A stretch of 64,000 bases of DNA, from the NCBI GenBank assembly GCA_032358255.1, contig JAULBX010004443.1, positions 340,051 to 404,050 of the forward strand, read 5' to 3'. Within the stretch, counting starts at the first letter, position 1. Every line of letters starts with the position of its first letter. The notes below the pieces were generated by a model. That model was not told the DNA's origin. It worked only from the letters and a program-made list of their open reading frames with translations, and did no database searches. Shown here piece by piece: positions 33,825-46,196 of this stretch. Source of the DNA: Heterotrichella gracilis (taxonomy: Eukaryota; Sar; Xanthophyceae; Tribonematales; Xanthonemataceae). The translations under genes were made by a program, and so were the position numbers.

Positions 33825-36656
33825 TCACCGCAGGTGCACGTCCCCGCTGCTCTGCTGCTGCTTGGCTGTTGTCACAGGGGCCAGGACCTTGCGCTCACAG
33901 TTCTGCACAGGCGGGATGCAGCGGGGTCAACAGTGCCGGCATGGGGTAGGCGGTATGTGCACATAACAGTATCATCAGCTGTGCAGCAGCCGCATCTCGT
34001 GATGCACATCGCCACTTACCCACACATCATCCTCCCCACAGCTGGCCACCGCATCTGTGTTGCCCTCACCAAGCAGGCGGCAGGCAACAGGCGCAAAGCC
34101 AACGCGGCCGTTGCGCCGGTCATACTGCAGGCAGGTGGGAAGCGGGGTCAGGGTACCAAGGGTGGGTGGGTGTGCCGTGCCGGTGAGTGTGGAGGCGGTG
34201 GGCTGGGCAGGGAAGGGCAGATGTCCCCAACGCGCAGCTAGAAACGTTACTGTGCTCGCTGTTCCTGCTCTATGCAGCCAATATGGTAGGTGCATAAGCA
34301 CATGGCAGTGCCCCGTGGTGCATGTTGCGCCCCTCCCCCCACTCACCTGCACCAGTATGTTCCTGAATGTGATCCCCCCCAGCAGCGTGGCTGCCACCGA
34401 GTCGCTTGCAAACATGCCCAGGCAGTACGCGCCCACCACCGCTGGGTCGGGGTGCACAAACATGTAGTTGAGCGGGGACAGGCGCAGCTGGGCACCGCCT
34501 CCAAAGGTGAGGTAGAGCGGCGGGAAGAAGATTGACAGGGGGGAGGAGGGGTCGTCAAAGCGCGGGCCGCCGCCGTAGCAGATGTCCGGGTACTGCGGGG
34601 CACATGGGGTGCAAGGTCAAGGGGAGGCTTTGCGCCATGCACAGCAAGCATAAAATGGCCTGTCCCATCCACCAGCATGCCCGCATTGCACCCAGGCGTA
34701 CACGCAATGCTGTCGTCTTCCTGCCAACGTCTCCCCTCCCCACCCTACCTGCGGATCTGCCCCGGGCACCCTGACCAGCCCCTGCTTGATTGCAAACTGG
34801 TCCACCAGCGCCGCCAGCGGGTTGAATGCAGCGGTGGGCAGGTAGGTGAAAGTGGTGCCGCTGTCAATGACTGTGCCCAGGCCGCCCTCGTACACAGCCT
34901 GCGGGGGTAGAGAGGGTACGCGGTTGGGATAAGCTGGCGCGAATGGGGACGGCTATGCTGGCTAATGTGACAGCAGCGCTTCACAGCGATGGACCGGCAG
35001 CTGGGCCATGCGTGACGCCGCGCATGCAACACAAGTTGGTGGAAGTATGTGACAACCCCGCCGGAGCCGGTCCATGTACCGCGCCACCCACTGAATGGTG
35101 CGCCTTGCCCTCCCTCCCTTCCCCGCACCTGGTTCACCGGCACCACCGAGTTGCCCACAGTGATGTTCTCCAGGCGTACGTTGTAGAACTGGTTCTTGCG
35201 AGGGGTGAGTTGCGTGTACTTCATGACCAATGATCGCGGCAGCGGCACCTCCCCCAGCAGCAGCGCGCCGTCGCCCTCAACGCCGCCAAAGCACAGCCCA
35301 AATGTGTCGGCTATCTCCCCTTTGTTGAACAGCTGAAAAGGAGGAGGGTGGGACCAGTCAGGAAAAGTGGCTAGGCCAAACACCCACATGAGGTAGCGCA
35401 TAAAACCCACCACAGTGCTGCGGCATGGGCCAGTGCCACATGCAGGCTGGTTACATCGCATCAAGCGCCACTGTGAGTGATTGCAACCCCACCCCTTTGC
35501 CCGCACCCCTCCCCTCCCCACCCCCACCTGGTTCACCACCGACACGTCTGCCCTGCCCAGCCCCATGATACCGTCCGCCTCCTGCTGGTATATCTCGCCG
35601 CCCTCACTGGTCTCGCAGCCAAAGGTGACCGGGGAGCCAGGCTGTGCAGGGTGCAGGTAGAACAGGTCGGACACAAGGGTGCCGCTGCTGCTGCTGGCCT
35701 CAGCTGCAGGGGCGAGGTATGTGGTGAGGGCGAGGGAGAAACAGGATGGAAACGGAGGGTTGGCATACACAAGGAACAGGGTGCAGACAGAGGTGGGGCC
35801 AAATGTGGCCACTGCTGCGCATACCATAGTGCCGCGTGTAGGAGCATGTTCCGTTGGAGCAGGAGCAGGCTGGGTTGCCGCACACGCAGCGCGGGTCGCC
35901 ACAGGGAATGATCTGGGAGGTGGAGGACTGGGAGGGGTTGAAGGCAAGGTCCTGCGCAAGGGGGCCGCGGGCGCGTGCTGGTCAGCACGAACACTAGCAA
36001 GTACCAACGCACAGAAATTGCTTGCTGAGTTTGTGCACGAGGCTCCTATGCGGGGATGTGAGTGTAACGTGGCCGCTGACCCTTGCAGGCCCAGCGCAGT
36101 GTACACTCGTGGTGTGTGCCGTACCGTGTGCCTGCCGCAGTGCGTGCAGGTGCTGCATGGCACGTATGTCACTGTTGACCCTGTGTCCACTATCACTGAG
36201 AAGCGGCGGGCAGGCGTGCCCAGGTAGATGTCGGTGTAGTAGTACCTGGGGGGGAGCGGGGGGGGAGGGGGGTGGGAGGTGACCACGCAGCGCAGGGGAA
36301 GGGGCGTGGGGTGGAGGTGGCGCGGGGCAGGCCAGTGCACAGAGAAGAGCAAATGCAGGTGGGCCTGGCGTTCCATATGATACCAGAACCAGAAGGCTGT
36401 TAGCACAGAAATGCAGCTAGTGTCTTGGTATTGTTGGGTTGTGTGACCCTAAGCCTCCCTGCTGGTTGCCTCACCCGTACTGCCGCACCGACCCGTGCAG
36501 CGGCAGCGTTGCGTTGCGCAGCAGCCCCCGTACGCGCGTCACCCCATCGCGCTGGCGCAGGGGCATTATTAGACCGCGGGGGCCCTTGAGCCCGGGCCCG
36601 CACCAGCAGCAGGCAGCCAAGAGCAGCAGCAGCAGGGGGAGCAGGGGAGGCGCCAT
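33825..36656 (-). CDS. Secreted aspartic protease, plant atypical (pepsin A1) type
   Basis: Pepsin-like protease cutting proteins in the secretory pathway or outside the cell. Exons 36656-36475, 36245-36125, 35951-35825, 35703-35528, 35332-35129, 34898-34749, 34592-34347, 34124-34020, 33902-33825; all in phase, 462 residues. Residues 1-20 (MAPPLLPLLLLLLAACCWC) are a clear signal peptide. First catalytic site VDTGSTVTYVPC, second VIDSGTTFTYLP. Between them a Cys-rich plant-type insert (CSTCTHCG, CVCGNPACSCSNGTC) and DGIMGLGRADVSV; later YNVRLENITVG, GAYCLGMF, LLGGITFRNILVQYDRRNGRVGF. This is the pattern of plant proteases related to CDR1/ASPR1. The last exon ends in a polar tail (KQQQSSGDVHLR) without the membrane helix some relatives carry, so a soluble secreted enzyme is likely. 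A read-through of the GTAAGT donor at 34019 would give a slightly different tail. Confidence 0.9.
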
Positions 36657-37842
36657 GGTGGGGTGTGGGTGGGGGTGGCCCTGCGGGTTCAAGCCTGCTG
36701 GTGGTGGCAGGGTATGTGGCCTGTACGGGGAGAATGGAGGGAGCAGGGTGAAGGGGAGGTGGATCAGTGACGGGTGGAGATATGCATGCATACGTGCCAC
36801 TGCCTGGGCTAGCACTGCACCCTCAACACTGCCAAAAGGCACTGGCAACGCAACAGTCCTACAGGCAGCACCCTACCCGATCAGAAGGGCGCAGTGGCGG
36901 TCAGGCCATGGCTCAGGGTCGCCTGGACTGCCTGGGGGTGGGTCACCTCCCGGCTGGTGGTGGGTGTTAGAGGGATGGGGAAGGAGGGCAACTGGGCAAC
37001 GGGCTTGCGGAACAGAGGGTATGCCGTAAATACTGGACCTGGCTGCTACCAGTCCCCGCTGTGCCCTGCTGAGAGGGGTGGCAGCTGCACGAGCAGATGG
37101 TCACTAGTTTCTTTGCCAGCTGCCAAGGACGCGGGGTGCTCACAAGTGGAAACACGGCGAGCGACACCCGATGGAAGCGCAGGCACACAGGGTCCTGGGA
37201 GAGAGTACATATACAGCAGGAGACGTGGGTATGGTGTCCTCCTAGGTCGTGGTGTGGCTTTGTGTCGCCTGCGCGAAACGAGGCTGTTCGAGCTGGGCCC
37301 CGCCAAAACGAGGGCGTGATACTGAAAGTCAGCGTAGGGAGAAAAACCTGACCATTTTGCTTTAAATTTGTCTTTGATTATCCGCATTGCTTTGCAAACT
37401 TGCTGTTTTCACAGCGTCGTTCGAGCTCTTTTACGTCCTGCAATGGTGATGTCGATGTCTCTTTTACCCGCCGGTGTGCATGAAACATATGGGCCGTGCC
37501 TAGTGTGAATACTCTCGTAGAGGAGACACAGACCATTGCAGGCCTCCAAGTCACCACCCACCTGCCCCGTTGTACCGTCAAACGTCGAAATAACTCCCTG
37601 GCTTCTTGTCGGAGGCGGCTGCATAGTGCGCTCATGGATGTGGGTATGCATGCATACCTGGGACATGCATACATGCGTACCCCTCGGGGGACATGCCGTT
37701 CCCTACCGCTGGCTAGCAACTTCTCCAAAAGCGCGCACGCAGCTGCTACGGTCGTACTTAACAGCACCCTTCACTTAAGTCTGGGCGACTCTGCTGGACC
37801 TAACGAGCGCCTGCTTCTATTGTAGGTCAGCCCTTCATAGCT
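36657..37842. promoter_or_regulatory. Divergent intergenic region, aspartic protease / mARC
   Basis: About 1.2 kb between divergent start codons; presumed location of both promoters. No supported exon or defined motif. Confidence 0.45.
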
Positions 37843-40601
37843 ATGGCCCTGACTGTCACTCACCTGGCGGTGTACCCTGTCAAGGGGTGCAAAGGGATAC
37901 CTCTGCGGCGGGCGGTTGTCACACCCACAGGTGCGTACAAAACCCCTTTTGCCTCCCGCCCAACAAACCACCAACGCATCTCATTATTCCAGGGGCTGGG
38001 CTTGGGGGAGAGGTGGGGTGCGCACATGCCTGGTTCCCGAAAATTCAGTAACCGCCCTTTCCTTGCAGGCCTGGCGTGGGACCGCCACTGGGCAGTGGTG
38101 CGCGATGACAGCGGCAAGGCGCTCACGCAGCGCCAGGAGCCAAGGTGCGTGCGCGCACACTATTGTACTCTGAGGCAGAGGGCTGGGGCATTGCACCGCT
38201 GTGAACGGTGACCACCCTGACCACCGCAAATGTACCTTCCTTATACTCATGGTCTACACCCCCTGGGCATGCCTCCCCTGCACCAGCACCACGCCCCTCT
38301 TTCTACCCACCCTGTGCGTCACCCCCTTGTCACCCCCTGCAGGCTTGCGCTCATCAGTGTGTCGCTCCCCTTGGAGGTGTTGGAGGGGGGGTGGGGGGAG
38401 CCGGACCCGCAGGCAGCGCTCACACTCACGGCGCAAGGGATGGAGCCACTGCAGGTGGGCATGGGGAGGCGGGGGGGCACGGCTGTAACGTATGGCAACG
38501 CGCGCGGTCCCACCTCCACCCATTCTAACGGCCCCCACCGGGTGACCTGCCACTGCTCCCTGTTGCACCAGCCGCCCAGCCTGAGGGTTCAGGCACAGGG
38601 TAGGCTGTGCATCCGCGGTCAGGCGCAGGCGCAGGGTGTGCCGCCTACAGCTCAGTTGCAGTTGAGTATAGACTAGTTGTACTTACAAATTGAAGGCAAT
38701 AAAATTGGAACCAACTAAAATATGTCCATGAAACGTACCATCAAGGATGCAATAAAGTTTCTGCTATTAAATCATTGCAATGTAAGATTGACATTGTTAA
38801 ACTGGGTTTGGCATATCCATTTCTTTAATTTCAGCAATTTACTGGGTAAACGGCATTACCCGCGCGGCCTGAGCTCCCTGATTTCCCTACATTTTTGTGC
38901 ACATCCTGCACACCCTCCACATCCCCCTCATCGCCTTCAGGTTCCCCTTCACCCTTCACTGCGCCCCACCGCCATGAAGCTCGTGACTGTGTGGGAGTGG
39001 AGTGGGTATGCGGGCGACGAGGGGGACGAGGCGGCACGCTGGCTGTCGGGGATGCTGGGCAGGACGGTCAGGCTAGTGAGATACGCAGGTGAGAGGCAAG
39101 AGAGGAGACGGGAAAGAAGTGGAGGACGAAATGCAGAATTTGCATATTGGTGCCCAGGCAGATCTAGCTGCACACCCAAGCCGCACGGCCCCATCGTATG
39201 TAGCAACATGGCACCGACCATTGGCCATATGGCAGTGAAAATTGCTGAGCGTATTACAGCTGATATGTGCCTGTCCCTCCTGATCGCCCCTCAACCCACA
39301 TGTCGTGCCCTGTCCCCAGGCCGCCCAGGTGAGGGCCAGGCAAGCGACCACCCCACGCGCCGCCCCACCGACACCAGCTGGGCTCCTGGCCATGAAGTTG
39401 CGTTTGCTGACGCATACCCCATGCTGCTGGCAAACGAGGTGAGTTAGGCAGGGGTGATGGTGGTACAATGGGTATTCATGTCATTGTTGGCCCATGCAGC
39501 ACACTGTAGACAAACTTTGCTGGACCAATAACCCCAGCAGGTGCGGGTGCCTGCCACACCCAGGGATGGGGATGCGGGTGGGATCCTTGCAACAACATGT
39601 GCATGACATAGCTACGCCCTGCCAGGAGGTCCAATTGTCTCGTGCACCTGACAAATACAATACAGTACAAGTAGCCCATTTGGTGCACCAAATTCCCAGC
39701 CATTGATGGGCCTTTTGCTTGTTACACTCAATCAGACGCCTCCGTTGCTTTCAAGGCCGCATGCACCCTAGCAAGCATGGCTATGGCCACACCAAGAAAC
39801 ACTAGGCCAGTGTGAAGCCCGCCAATGCCCCTTGGTTGCCTACCCGCAGGCCTCCCTGTCCTCGCTCAATGCGCGCCTGGCCACCCCGTTGCCCATGAAC
39901 CGCTTCCGTCCCAATGTGGTGGTGGCAGGGGCTGCGGCATGGGAGGAGGACAGTTGGGTGGGGCTGGAGGTGGACGGGGCGGATGGTCAGGGACCAATGG
40001 GGTTGACGCTGGTCAAGCCATGTGATAGGTGTAAGGTAGGGGCGCACCGCTCAGACATGCCACTTGATGTGGGGTCCTTGGGTCATTTACAGGCTGAGTG
40101 CATCCGCATGGTCACAGTACTGACATGTGATGAAAATTAGGTGGCTTGGTAGTTTTGCACCCTGTGGCTAGCTGATATTGCACGGGTTGCAATGGCAACA
40201 CCGCACATTACGGGTTGGAAGGAATGCAGTTTAGGTATGAATATATTTAAATACCTATGAGGTATGAGTCTACGGCTTTTCTCACAACTGCAGAAGCATG
40301 TGATCATCAGGGAACACCACCATGCCCACGGGTACCCTACCCTCCCTTCTGTGTGGCTCTGTTGCAGGTTACCACCATCAACCAGGGCACTGCTGAGGTG
40401 GGGCGAGAGCCGCTGGCCACCCTGGGCACATTCCGCAGCGGGGAGGCGCTAGGGTGGGCGGACACCCTGCGTGAGTGGCGGCGCGCAGTGTTCTTTGGCT
40501 GGAATGTGGTGGCGGACAGGGTAGGGGTGGTGGCTGTGGGGGCGCAGGTGCATGTTGGGGGCAGGCGCACCTTCAAAGGCCTGCCATATGCGCCAGGTTA
40601 G
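37843..40601 (+). CDS. MOSC-domain molybdenum enzyme (mARC-like amidoxime reductase)
   Basis: Reduces N-hydroxylated compounds with electrons from cytochrome b5 in characterised members; in Chlamydomonas the homologue (ARC) also works with nitrate reductase. Exons 37843-37930, 38069-38144, 38343-38454, 38941-39088, 39320-39438, 39850-40035, 40368-40601; all in phase, 320 residues, the usual size. N-terminal MOSC_N barrel: LAVYPVKGCKGIPLRRA, GLAWDRHWAVV, LTQRQEPRLALI. MOSC domain: FADAYPMLLANEASLSSLN, NRFRPNVVVAG, and the cofactor motif KPCDRCKVTTI (Cys 239 and 242, one of which should ligate molybdenum), then LGTFR. The protein starts directly at the MOSC_N domain with no clear membrane anchor or transit peptide, unlike animal mARC, so a cytosolic location is possible. 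Confidence 0.92.
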
Positions 40602-41968
40602 CATGCATATAAATGCATGGATTACTAGCTGCCATTATGATAGATGCGATATCGTCTGCGGCAGCCGTGATGGATGGATTTGGAAGTGCACTACAAGAAT
40701 GGATGGATCTGGAAGTGCAATAAAAGCCTGCTCAGCAGACCAGAATCGCACTAGCTATTCAATACCTAGCGTGCGACACACAGGCTAGCTAGCCTATACA
40801 TGGCACGTACATGTGTGCCTTGTCAATTATACCAGCTGAGTACATATTATGCATCACTGTTGTATATATATTTTCAGCTGAGCTACTCGAGAGTGATGAC
40901 TCCTGCCGACACCGTGTGGCAGCAGATGTCATTACGAAGTTTGCAGTCACCAGTGCAGTGGTGTGTCAGTATGCAGACAGCCTGTGACTTTGTGTCAGTA
41001 GACATTATGCGCGCAGTCACTGTACGGTATGTGCATAACATGCAGTGCACAGAGCGCGCTTGCATGCAGCTGTGTCAAGACCTGTCAGTATACTATAGAC
41101 ATGTGCGCGTAGTTGCGTGTGCGCTAATACCATTTCACAGCCCTCAGGGAAGGCTTCGCTCTGAGCAGCCTCTGCCTAGATGGGTGCCCCGGGGGCCCCT
41201 GTATTGTGTACATTGTGGCCGCCACAATTTGGCACGTTGCCAAAAGCTCAAGTCAGTTTGGCTTACAAGACTTGATATTCACAGATCCGAATCAGTAGTG
41301 CACAGCTTCAAGGTGTGAGGCTCAGCATTGATACAACAGACATTTCATTTAATATAATTTAATATACATTACAATCATTACACAGTACTGAATATTAGAG
41401 AGATTTAATCACAATGGCCGTGGTGATCATATTCAATCGATCACATCATGTTGACGGCTGACTCAATGCTGCAGTATGCACGGCCCTGGCGGTCACTATG
41501 CACAACGATGACTCAAACTTCAAGCAACAGGAAAGAAGAAAGGAAGGAGGGCCAAAGGTGGGAGCTATGAGGCACAATGAACATGCCTGTCAAATTGGGT
41601 GCCAAGCACAAAGCATGAAGATGCTCCAATTGGCCACGATGGAACTAATGTGGAATGTGAACAAAACTTGACCTGGATTCCCAGGGTGGTATTGAAGTAG
41701 ATAGGGGCGATCACATTAAAGCACACAATTTGGGTTGTCTCTTATGCACAGTGCACAGTGCCAAGCCCACTGAACATTGCCGCAGTGCAGAACTCAGTGC
41801 TCAGCAACAGGTTGGCCAGTTGCCATTAAGCTGGAAAAAGCACTTTTGAGTGTGGGCGTTGGGCGCTGCACGGCATGGGGACTCATGGTGCAACTATCAG
41901 GCTGATCCCACAAGAAGCCATAGATTGAATGCTGCATCCTGTGGGTCATGTACGCCTCAGCCGCCCGC
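40602..41968. other. Convergent intergenic region with a short tandem duplication
   Basis: Between mARC and NNF1. A tandem duplication of about 28 bases built on GATGGATYTGGAAGTGCA lies at 40671-40726. Open frames around 40800-41318 show no protein signature. TGTAA on the minus strand near 41370-41390 may be the NNF1 polyadenylation signal. Confidence 0.45.
40671..40726 (+). repeat. Imperfect tandem duplication (about 28 bp, two copies)
   Basis: Two adjacent copies sharing GATGGAT, then GGAAGTGCA and an A-rich end, just after the mARC stop codon. Confidence 0.85.
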
Positions 41969-43811
41969 TCACCCTGCCGGCATTGGCTCCCTGTCCGCCC
42001 ACTGCTTGCTGGCCTCATGCACCTGAGGCGCAGGCAGCAGGGAGGTAAGCGGAACCCTTGGAGGCAGGAGCAGGGTGGATGCGTGGTGGGGTTTCCAATT
42101 ATATATGAGTATAATAGCCAAGGGCTGTGCTGGTGCGTGAATGGGCGGCAGCTACCATGGCACTGATACACTGCATGCGATGGTGCGTGCGTGGGAAGCT
42201 GTGATCACCATGAGGTCAGCGCCGCTGGGCAGTTGGTGGTGGCATGAGGATGCTCACTGTCGCATGCAGCGCTACTGGCCAAGGACTCTAGATGCGTTCA
42301 GGCCCCCTGGCCCCCAACAATCCTTGGCATTTCACCCCCTCATTCCTCACCTGTGCCAGTTGCTGCGCCAGGGGTGCATACTGTTGCGCCGCCTGCGCTA
42401 CCTGCGCGCGTGTGGTGGCAAGCCTCTCCTCAAGAGACTGCAGACGGATTTGCTCCTGGATAATCGATGCAAGGGCACACGGGGTTGAGGGGTGCAGCGC
42501 ACTGGTAGGGAGGCAGGAGGAATTTTATGCAAATTACTGATGAATCATCAACCTTGCAAAGGTTATTCCCAGCTCCCGCCTGGTCCCCACCTGATCCCTC
42601 ATCCCGCCCAGCTCCTCCACCTCCTGCCGCTTGGCACGCACCCGGGCGGCCTTGAGGGCGGCAGCGGGAACAACTTTCGGGGCGCTGCAGGGCGGGCGGG
42701 GAGGAGAGGGGGGATTCAGAAGGGAGTGATAAACAGTGGATTGAGCAGGCATGGAAATGCCAGAACTCTGGCTGTGCATCAACGTTGGCTCCATGTCCCA
42801 TGTGGAGTGTGGAATAAAAAAACTATGATGAAAAGCCCGCCGCAGATAGGCAACTCCCGGATGCAGCAACTTGCGGTTTGACAAGAGTGTAAACAGCTAG
42901 TCGTGCCCCGAACGCAGGAATATTCACAGTAATTTTCAGAAATTTTCAAGCGCAAACCTAAAACCCCCAAAAAAGATATTCCCATTAAGCCTTCCCAGCC
43001 CACTGAGTCCCATCCCCCCCCCCCTCCATCTCCACCATGAACGGCGCCCAACATCCCAGCCCACCCCTCTCACTCCTTGCCCTCAGCAGGATCCCCCCTT
43101 CCCCTTCCTCCCCCTGGCCCCGTCCGCATGCAAGTGTTTCTGCAACCCTGCCTCACCCCTGGTGTGCCTCTCCCTCCCGTAGGCCCTGCGCCTCGCACAG
43201 CTGCTCCAGGGTGTGCAGCTTGGTAGACAGCTGGGACTCGGCACATATGTCGATGAACTCTGCCTGCACAGTGGTGTGTGCCAGGGAGGCATGAGGAGGA
43301 CAGGCATGTGTGCCCATTATGAGTGCCGGTAGCAAGTATACATCACATGCCAGGGAAGCATATGCATGGGTTGTTGCAGGCACACACAAAACATGACACG
43401 GGACAAGGGCCCAGTGCTGCTGTGGTTGTTACCTCTGCGTTGGACTGCACAAGATAGAGCACCTGCAGCACAGGGGTCAGGGTAAGGCACGCTGCAGCAC
43501 ACAGAGTGTCGGAGGTTGAGGCAGGCGCATCCAAACAGCAGCAGTGACCCTACCTGGTGGTATAGGTCGTACAGGCTGGCATGGTACTGCTCTGGGACAC
43601 CTTCTAGCTGTGCCTTGAACGCCTGCACCAGAGTGCACCCAGGTCGTAGGATGGTGGAACGGGCAGCAGCACCCCCGGTCACTGACAGAGCAGTTAAACG
43701 TACCTCAAGCGACTGTGGTTGTAGGGCACACTTGAGTGCTCTGTGTAGGGAGTCCCGTAGGCCACGCACTCTCCTGCCCTGGGGTGCACTGACCCCACTG
43801 CCACCCTCCAT
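41969..43811 (-). CDS. NNF1: Kinetochore subunit NNF1 (MIS12 complex, PMF1 homologue)
   Basis: Coiled-coil subunit of the MIS12 complex that links centromeric chromatin to the NDC80 microtubule coupler. Exons 43811-43704, 43622-43554, 43462-43433, 43263-43157, 42684-42591, 42455-42351, 42022-41969; all in phase, 188 residues, matching NNF1 size (about 200). Key blocks: an N-terminal helix LRDSLHRALKCAL, FKAQLEGVPEQYHASLYDLYHQVLYLVQSNAE, EFIDICAESQLSTKLHTLEQL, then a heptad-rich half (RAKRQEVEELGGMRDQ, IRLQSLEERLATTRAQVAQ). The segment with EF.DIC....L...L..LE is the NNF1 hallmark seen in plant and yeast members. Start chosen as the first ATG (43811, MEGGSGVS); the frame is open a little further up but has no ATG. 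Family call by eye. Confidence 0.75.
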
Positions 43812-44844
43812 GCCCAGCTCAACCAACGGGACTGCTGGTCACCGTACGACGGGCGGAAGAAAATACCTGCCAACGTGAAATGTGAACTTTGGCGTTGGCT
43901 GTGCCCGTGTGGCCAGCACAGTTTAGGCACTTAGGGCCGTGAACAGTTTCAAGATGGGGACATGGAGCTGGTGCTCTTCTTGGTGGCACTGGTGATGGAA
44001 GTGGTAATGGAACTGGTGCTCGATATGCATGCTTCATATACAAGCCCAACGTAGTGTGTTTTCTGGGTTGTTCAAAACAGCAGCAGCTCTCTTCGCTGCC
44101 ACACCAGTGCGATGCTCTGGCTTTGAACGGCAGTTTGAAACTTCATAGGGCTCAATACTAGAACGAAACGGGGATCACTTTCCCGCTCAGAAGTGCAAGC
44201 TGCTGTACTAGAACAAAAGTAGATCAGACAACTGTGCGACGGAGTGAGGTGCTCAGGTACAATAAGAACGAGTGGAATCCTCCGCACCTGTTGTGCATCG
44301 GTATCGTGAGCCGAGTGAGCATCTGTGCCCTAGCGTGGTGGTCAGGCTAAAACCCCCTAGCTACTGCTGTTCGCACTAGCCGGGTTGGTTTCCACTGCTT
44401 TGGATATTCACCAGAAAAACAGCCCTGATGTTATACAACACGATGGTGGACACACGTCGCTTGCGGATCCACTACCTGTACTGCATGCTGGGCTAGAGGA
44501 CCCCCCCGTGTCCTGGCTGGGTGAGTTGGGCACTTCGGTGTATTCGGCATACGACTGCGCATCTGGTAAACGACGCCTTGACAAAGTGAAGTACGCGTTG
44601 CTGCTACCTTTTGTCTGGCGACAAAGCACAACGTCGACATATGCATGCCATGGCCGAGCAATGCTGTAGTTCACCCACCAGCCAGGATGTACCTATTGAC
44701 CTGCTGCCTGTGTCGGGATGAAAATAACTGTATTTGAGCGTTGTTGACCACTCATACAGTACACCAGCCCGAGTCTTGCCTGTGCATGCCAGTAGATATA
44801 GCTTCCCTCCCTTGCGCTGCAGGTCATCCTCCACGAGGCCTGCT
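43812..44844. promoter_or_regulatory. Divergent intergenic region, NNF1 / FkbM methyltransferase
   Basis: About 1 kb between divergent start codons; probably carries both promoters. No supported exon. Confidence 0.45.
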
Positions 44845-46196
44845 ATGATTTGGTCTGGACTCCTGGCTCTGGTGTGTTTAGCAGTGGTGGCCAAGGGTCA
44901 AGACGTGAACTGGAATGATCAGTTCAGGGGCATTACATACGACCAGCAACTGCACAAGTGCCCGAACCCGCGCTGGTATGTTGACAACTGGGCCAAGGTG
45001 TTGGTGAATCACCCCAGCTACAGCAGCTGCCCATCACTCAACTGGCTGCAGAAGTTGCAAGGTGGGTGGCAATCAGCCCACTGCATGGTACATATCTGGG
45101 GCAGACTGTGGGGGAGGGGGGATCAAGCAGCTGCACAGAGGGTATTGATAACATACTTGCAGTTTGTTAGGCCTGCAGTGAGGGTCTTGATGCTTTTGAA
45201 AGATTCCCCGTGTGGTGCGCAGAGTATGAGCCCTCCCGTCCAAAGACCTTTTTTGATGTGGGGTGCAACCGCGGCTATGCCAGCGCGCAGTTTCTGGCCC
45301 TTTGGGCGCCTGACTCTGGCGTGAGCAGTGCTGGTGTGTTCCGCTACTATGCTGATCGGGCCAGGGAGAGGGGGGCAGTGATGAGCCGCAAGCGCAAGGC
45401 CATGCTGTGTGGGCGCTGCGGCGAGTGCAAGCAAGTCCTGCAGACATACCATCACGAAGGCCAGAGGCCAACGGTGCATGTGCACTGCTTTGAGGCGTCG
45501 GAGCAGGCAACCACCAGCCTAGCGACCATGCGTGACGCGCTGCTGCCCTTGGGGAAGAGCGTGGTTAAGTGGCACATCACGCGCGCTGCAGTTGCAGATC
45601 ATGACGGCACTGTCACGCGCCAGTTCCTCCAGCCTGGCAAGCATGCGAAGAAGCAGTACAGAGAGGAAGAGGTACCTGCCACCACCATTGATGGCTACTG
45701 CCGCAAGCATGACATTGCCTACATCGATGTGCTGTGGTTGGATGTCAGCGGGACAGAGCCAGGTGCCCTGTGGGGTGCACAGGCCATGCTGCGCAGCCAG
45801 ATGGTCACAGCATTGTCCTTCGGCGTGGAGTTTGGTGGCCAGTGGCTGAACACCAGCCTGGGCAGCGTGGTGGACTGGTTGGACAGCGTGGGCTATGACT
45901 GCTACCTGGACGGCAGCCCCAAGGTGAACCGCCTGACTGGCTGCTTCAGCGCAGAGTATGACGGGGAGGTGGTCAAGGGCAGCGCGCGCGTGGTGTGCGC
46001 AAAGAGGGCGCACGGGCTCAATGGTGACCTGCTGGCGTCCAGCTTCAAATTTGAAAAGGCAGGCAAGAGCGGCAAGCGCAAGAAGGGGTCCGCGCGCAAG
46101 GCAGTAGCAGCACCACCGCCATTTGTCAAGGCTGAGCCCAAACCCAAGGGCAAGGGGAGTGGGTGGTGGTGGTCATTGACAAGGAGCCGCTTGTAG
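44845..46196 (+). CDS. Secretory-pathway FkbM-family methyltransferase
   Basis: AdoMet-dependent O-methyltransferase, probably acting on glycans or a secreted metabolite in the secretory pathway. First exon from ATG 44845 begins with a signal peptide (MIWSGLLALVCLAVVAKG) and continues to about 45061-45087. The second exon, open from 45171 or 45183 to the stop at 46194-46196, carries the AdoMet site TFFDVGCNRGYAS, an acidic strand end VHCFEAS, and the FkbM signature LWLDVSGTEPGALWGAQAML (canonical LKIDVEGxE). The splice junction is unsettled: the best donor (after 45061) is out of phase with the usable acceptors, while a weaker GTACAT donor after 45087 fits the acceptor at 45170. An insert CGRCGEC sits between motif I and the next strand, and the C-terminus is Lys-rich (GKSGKRKKGSARK). 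Confidence 0.8.

Noticed and set aside
40800-41318. 172-residue open frame downstream of mARC
   Set aside because: No domain, no splice partner, and it lies in a convergent 3' region.
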